Source: Oscillospiraceae bacterium (GTDB lineage: Bacteria > Bacillota > Clostridia > Oscillospirales > SIG627). From it: a DNA stretch of 64,000 bases. This document shows, one piece after another, positions 7,502-15,035 of this stretch (its first letter is position 1; each line of letters starts with the position of its first letter). The DNA is taken from positions 29,005 to 93,004 of the forward strand of contig SVQO01000002.1 of NCBI GenBank assembly GCA_015065325.1. Reading direction: 5' to 3'. Position numbers and translations under genes: made by a program. Below the pieces are notes generated by a model. That model saw only the letters and a list, made by a program, of their open reading frames with translations. It ran no database searches and was not told the DNA's origin.

Positions 7502-9493
7502 TTATTTTGCCGTTTTCAGGGCATATTCCGCCTTCAGCTTCTTATTGGCGTTTACGATCTTGAAGGTGATGAAGGCTGCAATGGCAAGCACGATCAAAAG
7601 GCCGCCGAGAGCAGTTCCGTAATTCAAATTCTCTCCCACGATCAAGGTGCCGATGGTGTAAACGAAGTAGGAAACGGAAAAGCCTACGGCGAATTGAAGC
7701 CCGATACCGCCCCAAAGCCATTTCGCACTGTTCATTTCGGAGTTCATCGCACCGATGGCGGCAAAGCAAGGAGGCGTAAAGAGGTTGAACATCAGATACG
7801 CCAAAGCGGCAACCTTCGTGATTCCGATAATGGCAGCTGCCTTTTCATCTGCGCCGCCGTTAATTGCATCTTCAAGACCAACAAAGCATACGCAAAGGGT
7901 TCCTACTACGTTTTCTTTTGCAATAAAGCCGGTAACCGCTGCTCCGGCAAGCTGCCATGAGAGCACGCCGACAACGGGTACGAGCACGTAAGCAAAGGGA
8001 GTGGCGATGGTTGCCAGAATGGACTTATCCGCACTTTCCGCAACCGCAAAGCTCCAGGTAAAGGTCTGCATGATCTGTACTGCCATATTGCAGAGCAGGA
8101 TAATGGTAGCGGCTTTTACGATATACGCCCAGCCGCGGCTGCACATAGACTTAAACGCGCCCCAGAGAGAAGGAGCCTTGTATTCGGGAAGCTCAATGAT
8201 AAAGAAGGATTTTCTGATCTTGTGGCCGGTGATGGCGTTGACCAGAAGTGCGCCCAGAAAGATCAGGAGGATACCTGCAAAATACATCAACGCGCTGACC
8301 CAACCTGCGTTTTCAAAGAAAGCACCTGCAAACAAAGCAATGACGGGAATTTTTGCACCGCAAGGCATAAAGGGTGCCAGCATCGCGGTTGCTCTGCGCT
8401 CACGCTCGTCGCGGATGGTACGGCTTGCCATAACACCGGGAACAGCACAGCCTACCGTAATAACAAAAGGGATCACGGATTTACCGGAAAGACCGACCTT
8501 CTTGAAAATGGGATCCAGCACCACGGCGGCACGGGACATATATCCGCAGTCCTCAAGAAGTGCGATCAAGAAGTACATTACCATAACCAAAGGAAGGAAG
8601 CCCATTACGGCGCTGACGCCGCCGATAATACCGTCCACCACGATTGCCTGAAGCAAGGGGCTGGCATTCTCCATCAAGCCACCAACGTATCCCTGGAAGG
8701 AATCGATCACACCGGTCAAAAGCCCTTCCAGCCATTTCCCGAGACCCAGAGGCCCCTCTGCCTGGGAAATGTGGAATACCAGGAACATCACCACGGCAAA
8801 GATCGGAAGACCCAGCCATTTATTGGTGAGGATCGCGTCGATCTTATCTCCGATATTCTTTTCCTTGGTCAGAACCTTGCGGACCTCAACCTCCTTGACG
8901 ATGCCGTTTGCAAAGGCAAAACGCTTGCGGTCCGCCTCCTCCACCTGTGCCTTATCGGTCAGATCGATATCTTCCTGCACGTAGGGCGCTTTCTGCTCCT
9001 TGCCGACCTGAGCGGCGGCTGCCTCGATCAATGCCTGCAAGCCGGAGGCAGAGGTGGAAACGGTTTTGATCACGGGACAACCAAGCTTTGCGGAAAGAGC
9101 TTCCGCATCGATGGTATTTCCCTTCTTTTTACCGATATCACTCTTATTCAGAGCAACTACAAGGGGAATCCCCAGTTCCAGAAGCTGTGTGGTAAAAAAC
9201 AGGCTACGGCTCAGATTGTCTGCGTCCACGATATTGATGATGGCATCGGGAGCTTCGTTCTTGACGTAAGAGCTGGTAATGCTTTCCTCACTGGTAAAGG
9301 GAGACATCGAGTAAGCGCCGGGAAGATCTACTGCGATGATCTTATTGTTGCCGGCGTAAGCCCTCTTAATAGGGTGTTCCTTCTTGTCAACGGTAACGCC
9401 TGCCCAGTTGCCCACCTTTTCGTTACGCCCGGTAAGCGCGTTAAACATCGTAGTCTTACCGGAGTTCGGGTTGCCTGTTAAAGCAATTCTCAT
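7502..9493 (-). CDS. feoB: Ferrous iron transporter FeoB
   Basis: Inner-membrane Fe(II) permease with an N-terminal GTPase. The 663 residues show G1 GNPNSGKT (7-14), G3 VDLPGAYS, G4 NKSD, a helical GDI-like region (about 170-220) and then the membrane domain with two Gate repeats (the first around PLVMVMYFLIALLEDCGYM with the conserved Cys, then CAVPGVMASRT). The length is typical of short clostridial FeoB. Third gene of the operon feoA-feoA-feoB-Cys-rich protein, with one operator copy in front of it. Confidence 0.95.
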   Translation of the reverse strand: MRIALTGNPNSGKTTMFNALTGRNEKVGNWAGVTVDKKEHPIKRAYAGNNKIIAVDLPGAYSMSPFTSEESITSSYVKNEAPDAIINIVDADNLSRSLFFTTQLLELGIPLVVALNKSDIGKKKGNTIDAEALSAKLGCPVIKTVSTSASGLQALIEAAAAQVGKEQKAPYVQEDIDLTDKAQVEEADRKRFAFANGIVKEVEVRKVLTKEKNIGDKIDAILTNKWLGLPIFAVVMFLVFHISQAEGPLGLGKWLEGLLTGVIDSFQGYVGGLMENASPLLQAIVVDGIIGGVSAVMGFLPLVMVMYFLIALLEDCGYMSRAAVVLDPIFKKVGLSGKSVIPFVITVGCAVPGVMASRTIRDERERRATAMLAPFMPCGAKIPVIALFAGAFFENAGWVSALMYFAGILLIFLGALLVNAITGHKIRKSFFIIELPEYKAPSLWGAFKSMCSRGWAYIVKAATIILLCNMAVQIMQTFTWSFAVAESADKSILATIATPFAYVLVPVVGVLSWQLAGAAVTGFIAKENVVGTLCVCFVGLEDAINGGADEKAAAIIGITKVAALAYLMFNLFTPPCFAAIGAMNSEMNSAKWLWGGIGLQFAVGFSVSYFVYTIGTLIVGENLNYGTALGGLLIVLAIAAFITFKIVNANKKLKAEYALKTAK

Positions 9494-9554
9494 GGGGTAT
9501 TTCCTCCTGTTTCTAAACTTTATACAAATCCTTAATGGATAAGGTTACGGTTCG

Positions 9555-9570
9555 GTTAGCTGCCGCTAAC
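9555..9570. promoter_or_regulatory. Palindromic operator copy 1 (upstream of feoB)
   Basis: GTTAGC-TGCC-GCTAAC, one of four copies in the feo region. It lies 61 bp before the feoB start, between feoA and feoB. It resembles DtxR/IdeR-class iron boxes, which are built on TTAGG/CCTAA-like half sites; binding by the neighbouring DtxR-type protein is inferred. Confidence 0.75.
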
Positions 9571-9599
9571 TCCTCAGATCAAAAAAACAGCCGCTTTTT

Positions 9600-9812
9600 T
9601 CAGACGATGATGGCCTCTGCCAAAAAGGAGTCGATATTGTACCTGCCGTCCTTGATGGAAACGGTGCATCCGCTCTTGCGATGGGCGATCACGGTGATGG
9701 CTTCTCCGCTGTAACAGCCCAAGGAAAACAAGAATGCATTCAGTTCCTCATCGTCCGTTTCGATCTGTCGAATAATATATTCTTTTCCTTCTTCTGCTTG
9801 TCTTAAATTCAT
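9600..9812 (-). CDS. feoA: FeoA domain protein, copy 1
   Basis: A 70-residue SH3-like FeoA protein that supports FeoB-mediated Fe(II) uptake in the cytoplasm. The start at 9812 (MNLRQAEEGKEY) is chosen because it aligns with the second copy and has GTGGGA upstream; an ATG four codons earlier is possible. The family pattern is clear: LFSLGCYSGEAITVI in the middle and YNIDSFLAEAIIV at the end. About 75-80% identical in protein to the copy at 9884-10099, so this is a tandem duplication that includes the operator. Confidence 0.88.
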   Translation of the reverse strand: MNLRQAEEGKEYIIRQIETDDEELNAFLFSLGCYSGEAITVIAHRKSGCTVSIKDGRYNIDSFLAEAIIV

Positions 9813-9838
9813 ATGCTTTCCCACGCGACCGGCCTTTG

Positions 9839-9854
9839 GTTAGCGGTCGCTAAC
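9839..9854. promoter_or_regulatory. Palindromic operator copy 2 (upstream of feoA copy 1)
   Basis: GTTAGC-GGTC-GCTAAC, 27 bp before the feoA start at 9812. It is 284-286 bp from copies 1 and 3, equal to the length of one operator-plus-feoA unit. Confidence 0.75.
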
Positions 9855-9883
9855 TCACTTTTAAAATAAAACTCGCCTCTTTG

Positions 9884-10099
9884 TCAGGAAACGAGAATGG
9901 CCTCTGCCAGAGGTGTATCGATATGATAACGACCGTCCTTGATAGACACGATACAACCGCTCTTTTTCTGCATAACCACGGTAATAGCTTCTCCGCTGTA
10001 ACAGCCCAAAGAAAACAAGAAAGCATTCAGCTCCTCGTCATCCGTATTGATCTGCTGAATGATATATTCTTTTCCTTCTTCGACTTCTCTCAAGTTCAT
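9884..10099 (-). CDS. feoA: FeoA domain protein, copy 2
   Basis: A 71-residue FeoA protein, first gene of the feo operon. It has the same layout as the downstream copy, with differences mostly in the strand after SGEAITV (VMQKKSGC versus IAHRKSGC) and at the C-terminus. Two FeoA proteins before FeoB are common in Clostridia. It has its own GGTGG site and lies behind the strong promoter at 10184-10211 with two operators in the 5' leader. Confidence 0.88.
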   Translation of the reverse strand: MNLREVEEGKEYIIQQINTDDEELNAFLFSLGCYSGEAITVVMQKKSGCIVSIKDGRYHIDTPLAEAILVS

Positions 10100-10124
10100 T
10101 TCTATACCACCTGACCGATTCTTG

Positions 10125-10174
10125 GTTAGCAGCCGCTAACCAATAGACTGAAAGTTCGGTTAGCAGTCGCTAAC
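10125..10174. promoter_or_regulatory. Palindromic operator copies 3 and 4 (feo promoter region)
   Basis: GTTAGC-AGCC-GCTAAC (10125-10140) and GTTAGC-AGTC-GCTAAC (10159-10174), 34 bp apart. Copy 4 begins 10 bp downstream of the feo -10 box, so a bound repressor would cover the transcription start. Both lie between the divergent feo operon and the dtxR-like gene, so the regulator may also control itself. Confidence 0.8.
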
Positions 10175-10183
10175 CACGTATTT

Positions 10184-10211
10184 ATTATACGAAAAAAGTT
10201 CGTCTTGTCAA
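10184..10211 (-). promoter_or_regulatory. Sigma-A promoter of the feo operon
   Basis: Minus-strand TTGACA (10206-10211), 16-bp spacer, TATAAT (10184-10189): a full consensus promoter, as expected for an operon held down by a repressor. Confidence 0.88.
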
Positions 10212-10321
10212 GAGTTTTTTCAAAAAAATCCAATAAATTTTGTCCTTCTTATACTTTCGATTGATTTTTTTTTAAGAATGTGTTATGATAATAGTACCAT
10301 CAAAGATTTGGAGAAAATGCT

Positions 10322-10684
10322 ATGCCGTTAAAACCGTCGGGCGAGATGTATCTGGAAACGATTTACGTATTGACAAAAGAAAAAAGCTCCGTCCGTTCCA
10401 TTGATATTGCCGAGCATATGGGCTTTTCCAAGCCCAGTGTCAGCCGCGCCGTAGCCCGCTTGAAAGAGGAAAAATTCATCGTGGTGGATGAATTCGGCTA
10501 CATCACTCTTACCGAGGACGGCTTGAGCCTTGCTCAAATGATCTACGAGCGGCATACAGTTCTGACCCGCGTTCTGATGATGCTCGGGGTAGATGAGGTG
10601 ACCGCCAGCGAGGATGCCTGCAAGATCGAGCATGTCATCAGTGAAACCTCCTTTGAAACCCTGAAAAAATATATGGAAAAATGA
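10322..10684 (+). CDS. DtxR/MntR-family metal-dependent transcriptional regulator
   Basis: A 120-residue regulator with an N-terminal winged helix (about 8-65; VRSIDIAEHMGFSKPSVSRAVARL is the recognition region) and the DtxR-type metal-binding/dimerisation segment (ERHTVLTRVLMMLGV, EDACKIEHVIS). It lacks the C-terminal SH3/FeoA domain of full-length DtxR, like MntR-size members. It is divergent from the feo operon and surrounded by four copies of one palindrome, so it most likely senses Fe(II) and represses feo. The start has GGAG upstream. Metal choice (Fe or Mn) cannot be read from the sequence; the context favours iron. Confidence 0.88.
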   Translation: MPLKPSGEMYLETIYVLTKEKSSVRSIDIAEHMGFSKPSVSRAVARLKEEKFIVVDEFGYITLTEDGLSLAQMIYERHTVLTRVLMMLGVDEVTASEDACKIEHVISETSFETLKKYMEK

Positions 10685-10685
10685 G

Positions 10686-10720
10686 TTAAAGCAGAGAAAG
10701 GCTCTGCTTTAACTTTTTTT
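10686..10720 (+). terminator. Intrinsic terminator of the dtxR-like gene
   Basis: TTAAAGCAGAG (10686-10696) pairs with CTCTGCTTTAA (10702-10712), followed by C and eight T's. Confidence 0.9.
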
Positions 10721-10738
10721 TAAAATTTTCTCTTTTCA

Positions 10739-10767
10739 TTGCATTTGCCTTTCTGCCGTGATACAAT
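10739..10767 (+). promoter_or_regulatory. Sigma-A promoter of the NlpC-like lipoprotein gene
   Basis: TTGCAT (10739-10744), 17-bp spacer, TACAAT (10762-10767), about 29 bp before the start codon. Confidence 0.65.
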
Positions 10768-10795
10768 TTCTATATCGATTTCAAAGGAGTTTTTT

Positions 10796-12568
10796 ATGAA
10801 ACGCTTTTTTTCATTCTTTGTGACCGTAGTGATCCTTCTCAGCCTTTTTGCCTGTTCCGATGAACCGAAGTCGACCGCAAAGGAAAACGTCGCAAAAACG
10901 AAGGAGCAAATCGAGGAGCATCTTGCCGACCCCTCCTTTCAATGCGAGCCCGTAGGCGTTGCCATCACGGAAAACCCCTTTCCCGATCTGGATCTGAGCG
11001 GTATGACCGACGCTCAGAAAGCAGTGGTGGTCACCGCCGAGAGCTTTTATCTTCGCGGAAGCCGAATTCAATACGAGGATACACGCTTTCTGAAAACAGA
11101 CAAGCTCCCGTACTATCGTTGGGCAGTCCAACAAAGGAAGCTTGAGGAATATACCTCGCAAAACCTCGGCTTTTTACAATGTGCCGCGTTCTGCTACGAG
11201 GTCTATCGCAATGCTCTGGATCTGGACTTGATCTACAAGGATAAGGTTTGTTATTACACATCCCGTTTTGACACCAACGCCAACCACGTTCTTCGTGAAA
11301 CCCCTGTTGCCTCCGGCTTCTCCTCTATGTCTCAGGAGCAGCTGGACCAAAAAAAGCAGGAATTTCTCAGTGCCCTCCAGCCCGGTGATATCATCGTTTA
11401 CCGTGTCAAGAATAACGGTCACGCCATGGTTTACGTCGGAAACGATACCATTATCCATTCCGGCGGCAGCGTGTATAACTGGGATAACAAGCAGGAGGTT
11501 TACGAATACCAAGGAACCGTACGCAAGGATTCCGTGGATTTCTTTTTCGAAAAAGGAAAGACCCGCTACCTCTTTAATAAACAGAGCTACTGCATTATTC
11601 GCCCCATCGAGGATTTCGGCATTACACAGGTCCCTCAAAAGTCTCTGGACCGTATGGGTGTGATGCGAGGGGTTCTGGCAGAAAAGCTGTCTTCCCATAC
11701 GGCAGGGCAAACCGTCTCCCCCGGCGAAGCCCTTACCTACACCTTTTCTCTGAACAATACGACTGGTGAGGAGAAAACGCTGACCGTCACCGACACGCTC
11801 CCCCTTCATACCGAATTCGTCAGCGGTGACTTGACCCTTTCAGACAGAACTCTGTCCGCAACGGTTACTCTTCCCGCAAAAAGCACGGTTCAGCTGTCCT
11901 ACACCCTTCGTGTCAAGGGTGATACCCCCTCGGGACAACAGATCCGGAGCGAAAGCTTCGTTGCCTCCGTGCCCACCGACTGCCCTGCCGTTACCGTCGG
12001 AAACACCCTTTCCGAGACGGAACGTGACGCCATCGGCAAAGCCGTTACCGAGCTTTCCTCTTCTCAGCTGAGAGGTTTGGAACTTGGCAACGCAATTTAC
12101 GAAAAAGCTACGGGGAGAGTCGCCTTTCCCACAACTGCACCCGAACAGATCCTGGAGGACTTGTTCCGCCATTACTCCGTCGCTTTGGAAAGCAAGGCTG
12201 CGGAAACCGACCCCAACTGGCCTTGGTACTGGCGCAGCTTAGATCCGAACTCAACCTATCTGTCCTGTCTTGTACCCAATCTTTACGGCGGAAGATACGT
12301 TGCAGAAAATACCGATGCCGATCCCTTGACCGATCTGGAATGGTTCCAAGCAAAGCGAGCCCGCTACGTTTCCGCCAATCAGCTTCTCCCCGGCGACTTT
12401 GTCTTCCTCTCCTATAACAGCAAGGATCTGACCGGCTCTGTTTATCTGTTCACCGGCGATTCCCTGCTGGACCTGCAAAGCAATAAAGAGATCAACCCCG
12501 AGCCCCTTTTGCAAAGAATCGTTTCCGATCGGTACTTTGCCGTTCTGCGCCCCAGCCTTACAAAATAA
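10796..12568 (+). CDS. Lipoprotein with NlpC/P60-like and DUF11-like domains
   Basis: A 590-residue predicted cell-surface lipoprotein. The start at 10796 has AAAGGAGT; residues 1-21 are a signal sequence ending in LFAC. The first module (about 85-280) looks like an NlpC/P60-type papain-fold hydrolase: LGFLQCAAFCYEVY offers a Cys and LQPGDIIVYRVKNNGHAMVYVGN gives the usual PGD strand and His. A DUF11-like Ig domain follows (about 300-400, SPGEALTYTFSLNN... TLPLHTEFVSG). The C-terminal part (about 420-590) seems a second, degenerate copy of the first module, with ANQLLPGDFVFLSY and FTGDSLLDL but no His after PGD. Peptidoglycan or surface-polymer processing is likely; activity is uncertain. Confidence 0.65.
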   Translation: MKRFFSFFVTVVILLSLFACSDEPKSTAKENVAKTKEQIEEHLADPSFQCEPVGVAITENPFPDLDLSGMTDAQKAVVVTAESFYLRGSRIQYEDTRFLKTDKLPYYRWAVQQRKLEEYTSQNLGFLQCAAFCYEVYRNALDLDLIYKDKVCYYTSRFDTNANHVLRETPVASGFSSMSQEQLDQKKQEFLSALQPGDIIVYRVKNNGHAMVYVGNDTIIHSGGSVYNWDNKQEVYEYQGTVRKDSVDFFFEKGKTRYLFNKQSYCIIRPIEDFGITQVPQKSLDRMGVMRGVLAEKLSSHTAGQTVSPGEALTYTFSLNNTTGEEKTLTVTDTLPLHTEFVSGDLTLSDRTLSATVTLPAKSTVQLSYTLRVKGDTPSGQQIRSESFVASVPTDCPAVTVGNTLSETERDAIGKAVTELSSSQLRGLELGNAIYEKATGRVAFPTTAPEQILEDLFRHYSVALESKAAETDPNWPWYWRSLDPNSTYLSCLVPNLYGGRYVAENTDADPLTDLEWFQAKRARYVSANQLLPGDFVFLSYNSKDLTGSVYLFTGDSLLDLQSNKEINPEPLLQRIVSDRYFAVLRPSLTK

Positions 12569-12616
12569 TAGCCTGCTGATCTGCAAGACGTATCCCCTTC
12601 TCTTCCCTTGTTCAAG

Positions 12617-12645
12617 TTGACTTTCAAATACTCCTGTGCCATAAC
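12617..12645 (+). promoter_or_regulatory. Possible promoter of the sialidase-fold gene
   Basis: TTGACT (12617-12622), 17-bp spacer, CATAAC (12640-12645), 22 bp before the start. The -10 is a weak match. Confidence 0.45.
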
Positions 12646-12667
12646 AGAAAAAAATCGGAGGTTCCCT

Positions 12668-13753
12668 ATGAAATTTTCAATCGTTTCCCGTTGCACCTCG
12701 GGTGCGTTCCGTTATCAAGCCTGGCCTACGGTCACCAAAGGAGATGACGGTACCCTTTACGCCGTATGCTCCGGACACCGCTTGGGTCACGTATGCCCCT
12801 TCGGCAAAAACCTGATGGTGGAAAGCCGTGACGACGGGCTAACCTGGTCCTCACCCATCGTTATCAACGACACCTATCTGGACGACCGCGATGCAGGACT
12901 TTTGGTTTGGGGCGACAATATGCTCCTTTCCTGGTTCAATCATCCCGAAGCCTTTTTTGAGAAGGATCATAAAAAGCCCTTTTACGTTTTAAACACGCCT
13001 CTTGCTCTCGGGATGCGAGAGCTTTGGAAGACCCTGCCCGAGGATGAAAAGGCTTACGGCTCCTTTACCCGCATCTCCCGCGACGGAGGCAAGACCTGGT
13101 CCCAGCCGCGCCGCTCTCCCGTTTCCACTCCTCACGGTCCGATCCGCAGAGCTGACGGAAGCTTGCTTTACCTCGGCAGAGAGTTTTATAATATGGGACG
13201 GGGCGGTGAATGCGGAATCCTTATGGCGTACGAAAGCTTTGACGACGGCGAGACCTGGCAGTATCTTTCCACCATCCCCAATCCCGAGAACAATCCTACG
13301 GGCTTTGTAGAACCCCACGCCTGCCTGCTTCCCGACGGAACTATCATCGGCGGCCTGCGCATTTCCATTCCCGATTACCCCGGAAAGCTGAGAACCTACA
13401 CGGTATTCTCTCGCGACGGCGGTAAGACCTGGACCGACCCCGAGCCTCTGGAGGATCTTTACGGGGCTCCTCCCCATTTCCTCCTTCACTCCTCCGGCGC
13501 ACTGATCTTGACCTACAGCCGCCGCAGAGTAGATCCGCAGGGGCAATACGCCCGCATTTCCCGCGACGGAGGTAAGACCTGGGGCAAGGATTTTCTCATT
13601 TCCCCCGTTGCCCCTGACTGGGACCACGGATACCCCTCCTCCGTAGAGCTGGAAAACGGCGACGTTTTCACCCTATATTACCAAAAATATGACAAGGACG
13701 ATTATCCCTCCCTGCTGGGGACCCGATGGAGCCTGGACGAAGAACCCAAATAA
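12668..13753 (+). CDS. Sialidase-fold protein with five Asp-box repeats
   Basis: A 361-residue six-bladed-propeller protein of the sialidase/neuraminidase superfamily (BNR repeats). Five Asp-boxes of form SxDxGxTW are visible: SRDDGLTW, SRDGGKTW, SFDDGETW, SRDGGKTW and SRDGGKTW. There is no signal peptide, so it would act on imported sugars in the cytoplasm. Arginines near the start (SRCTSGAFRYQAWP, SGHRLGH) and EPHACLLPDG and TYSRRRV further on could form the active site, but a complete Arg triad was not assigned. Members of this group act as exo-alpha-sialidases or related glycosidases. The ribosome binding site is GGAGG. The gene stands alone before the 13760-14084 element. Confidence 0.75.
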   Translation: MKFSIVSRCTSGAFRYQAWPTVTKGDDGTLYAVCSGHRLGHVCPFGKNLMVESRDDGLTWSSPIVINDTYLDDRDAGLLVWGDNMLLSWFNHPEAFFEKDHKKPFYVLNTPLALGMRELWKTLPEDEKAYGSFTRISRDGGKTWSQPRRSPVSTPHGPIRRADGSLLYLGREFYNMGRGGECGILMAYESFDDGETWQYLSTIPNPENNPTGFVEPHACLLPDGTIIGGLRISIPDYPGKLRTYTVFSRDGGKTWTDPEPLEDLYGAPPHFLLHSSGALILTYSRRRVDPQGQYARISRDGGKTWGKDFLISPVAPDWDHGYPSSVELENGDVFTLYYQKYDKDDYPSLLGTRWSLDEEPK

Positions 13754-13759
13754 ATTTAG

Positions 13760-14084
13760 GGGGCTGTAAAAAAAGAGATCCTTCGAATCGCCGTAACCGG
13801 CTCCGCAAGGCGGCACTCGTTGACACTACGGTTTTGAGCCCCCCCATTCGGTCGTTCAAAACCAAGTGTCTGCCGTCGAAAACCTTCGAAAAAGGGATAA
13901 CATCCCTTTTTCTCGACTTCCGCATTCTGAGCGAAGCGTAAGCGGAGTCGAAGAATCTCCCTAAAAAGCTTCTAAAAACGAAAAAAATGCTATAGTTACA
14001 CAAAATTTGTGCTTCTATAGCATTTCTTTTTTTATAAATCCTTTATTTTACCGGTTTTTTGAACCGGTCTTTTTTTACAGCCCC
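13760..14084. repeat. 325-bp element bounded by 17-bp perfect inverted repeats, rich in hairpins
   Basis: The ends GGGGCTGTAAAAAAAGA (13760-13776) and TCTTTTTTTACAGCCCC (14068-14084) are perfect inverted repeats. Inside are at least four more hairpins: GACACT..GGTTTTGA/TCAAAACC.AGTGTC (13822-13870), GTCGA..GAAAAAGGGAT/ATCCCTTTTTCTCGAC (13875-13917), AAATGCTATAG/CTATAGCATTT followed by T-rich DNA (13985-14033), and ACCGGTT/AACCGGT followed by seven T's (about 14050-14076). No ORF with a ribosome binding site lies within. It fills the 385-bp gap between the sialidase and HELLH genes. The form resembles a MITE or composite intergenic repeat; no second copy is in the window and no target-site duplication was identified. 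Confidence 0.6.
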
Positions 14085-14089
14085 TTTTC

Positions 14090-14118
14090 TTGACTTTTTC
14101 TTTCTTTTTCTGTACAAT
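14090..14118 (+). promoter_or_regulatory. Sigma-A promoter of the HELLH protein gene
   Basis: TTGACT (14090-14095), 17-bp spacer, TACAAT (14113-14118). It begins 6 bp outside the right inverted repeat of the 13760-14084 element. Confidence 0.75.
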
Positions 14119-14138
14119 TAAATTGAAAGGAGGTTGTA

Positions 14139-14990
14139 ATGAAAAAAATCAATTTCAGACTTCTTCTCCTCGTTTCCTTTGTCTGCATTGCTTTGCTTTT
14201 TTCCACGGCGATTATCATCCAATCTCGCCCCCGGCTTGAGGCGCCTGCCATCGTAACTACGACGACCGCCACGCGAACGACGACCGCCACGCGAAAATAC
14301 GTTCCACCCACGACAACCTCCGACGGCCGTGACAGCACGTTTTTTATGAGCAGTAAAAACCGCGGAGTTTGCAAGGCTTTCAAGGGAAAAGTCCTACTGA
14401 ATTTCTTTATGGTTTCCGATGGTGACTGCATATGGACGGAGGATGCCATCGCAGAATTTAAAAAAACCACGGAAGATGCCATCTATTTTTTAAACTATGA
14501 TTCCGACCGTTTCGGGGTAGAGCTCGAGATTCTCTGCAATTACACCTTCGTCTCCCATCCCGAAACGCTGGTAAGAGAAGATCACCGCACCGTAATACCC
14601 GAAATCCTTGATTCCCTCGGCTACTCCGATAAATACAAGGTTTCCTCTGACCTTACCGAGAAATTCGGAACCGATTCTGCCGCTCTTCTCTTCTGCTTCA
14701 ACCGTCAGGAGCGAAGCCTGTCGACGCCCACCACCCTTGAAAACGGCTTTGAGTATGCGATTCTTTACGGCGCGAACGAAGATTTCCGTCACGAGCTTTT
14801 ACACCTATACGGCGCAAAAGACCTTTATACTCCCGAGCGCATCGATAAAATTGCCGCCCGTTATTTTTCCGACAGTGTGATGCGGGTCAGCGGCGGCTTC
14901 GTTTTAGATCCGCTCAATGCCTTTCTCATCGGATGGACCGACACGCTGAGCGAGCCTGCAAAAGAATTTTTAGAAGACGTCGACCGATAA
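14139..14990 (+). CDS. Membrane-anchored putative zinc metalloprotease (HELLH)
   Basis: A 283-residue protein with a strong site (AAAGGAGG) before the ATG. An N-terminal transmembrane or signal-anchor segment (about 7-27) is followed by a Thr/Arg-rich linker, TTTATRTTTATR, coded by an 18-bp tandem duplication. The globular part contains FRHELLHLYGAKD with the zincin motif HELLH at 218-222; the Asp-Leu-Tyr after GAK could supply a third ligand side chain, as in related extracellular zincins. Family membership beyond zincin-like is not recognised. It would act outside the membrane. It is monocistronic and converges on the ABC operon with a shared terminator. Confidence 0.6.
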   Translation: MKKINFRLLLLVSFVCIALLFSTAIIIQSRPRLEAPAIVTTTTATRTTTATRKYVPPTTTSDGRDSTFFMSSKNRGVCKAFKGKVLLNFFMVSDGDCIWTEDAIAEFKKTTEDAIYFLNYDSDRFGVELEILCNYTFVSHPETLVREDHRTVIPEILDSLGYSDKYKVSSDLTEKFGTDSAALLFCFNRQERSLSTPTTLENGFEYAILYGANEDFRHELLHLYGAKDLYTPERIDKIAARYFSDSVMRVSGGFVLDPLNAFLIGWTDTLSEPAKEFLEDVDR

Positions 14991-14992
14991 AG

Positions 14993-15030
14993 AAAAAACC
15001 AAGTGTCTTTCGACACTTGGTTTTCTTTTT
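14993..15030. terminator. Bidirectional terminator
   Basis: AAAACCAAGTGTC pairs with GACACTTGGTTTT around a TTTC loop (stem about 14995-15024), with A's before and T's after, serving both the HELLH gene and the seven-gene ABC operon. Confidence 0.9.
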
Positions 15031-15035
15031 TTGTT

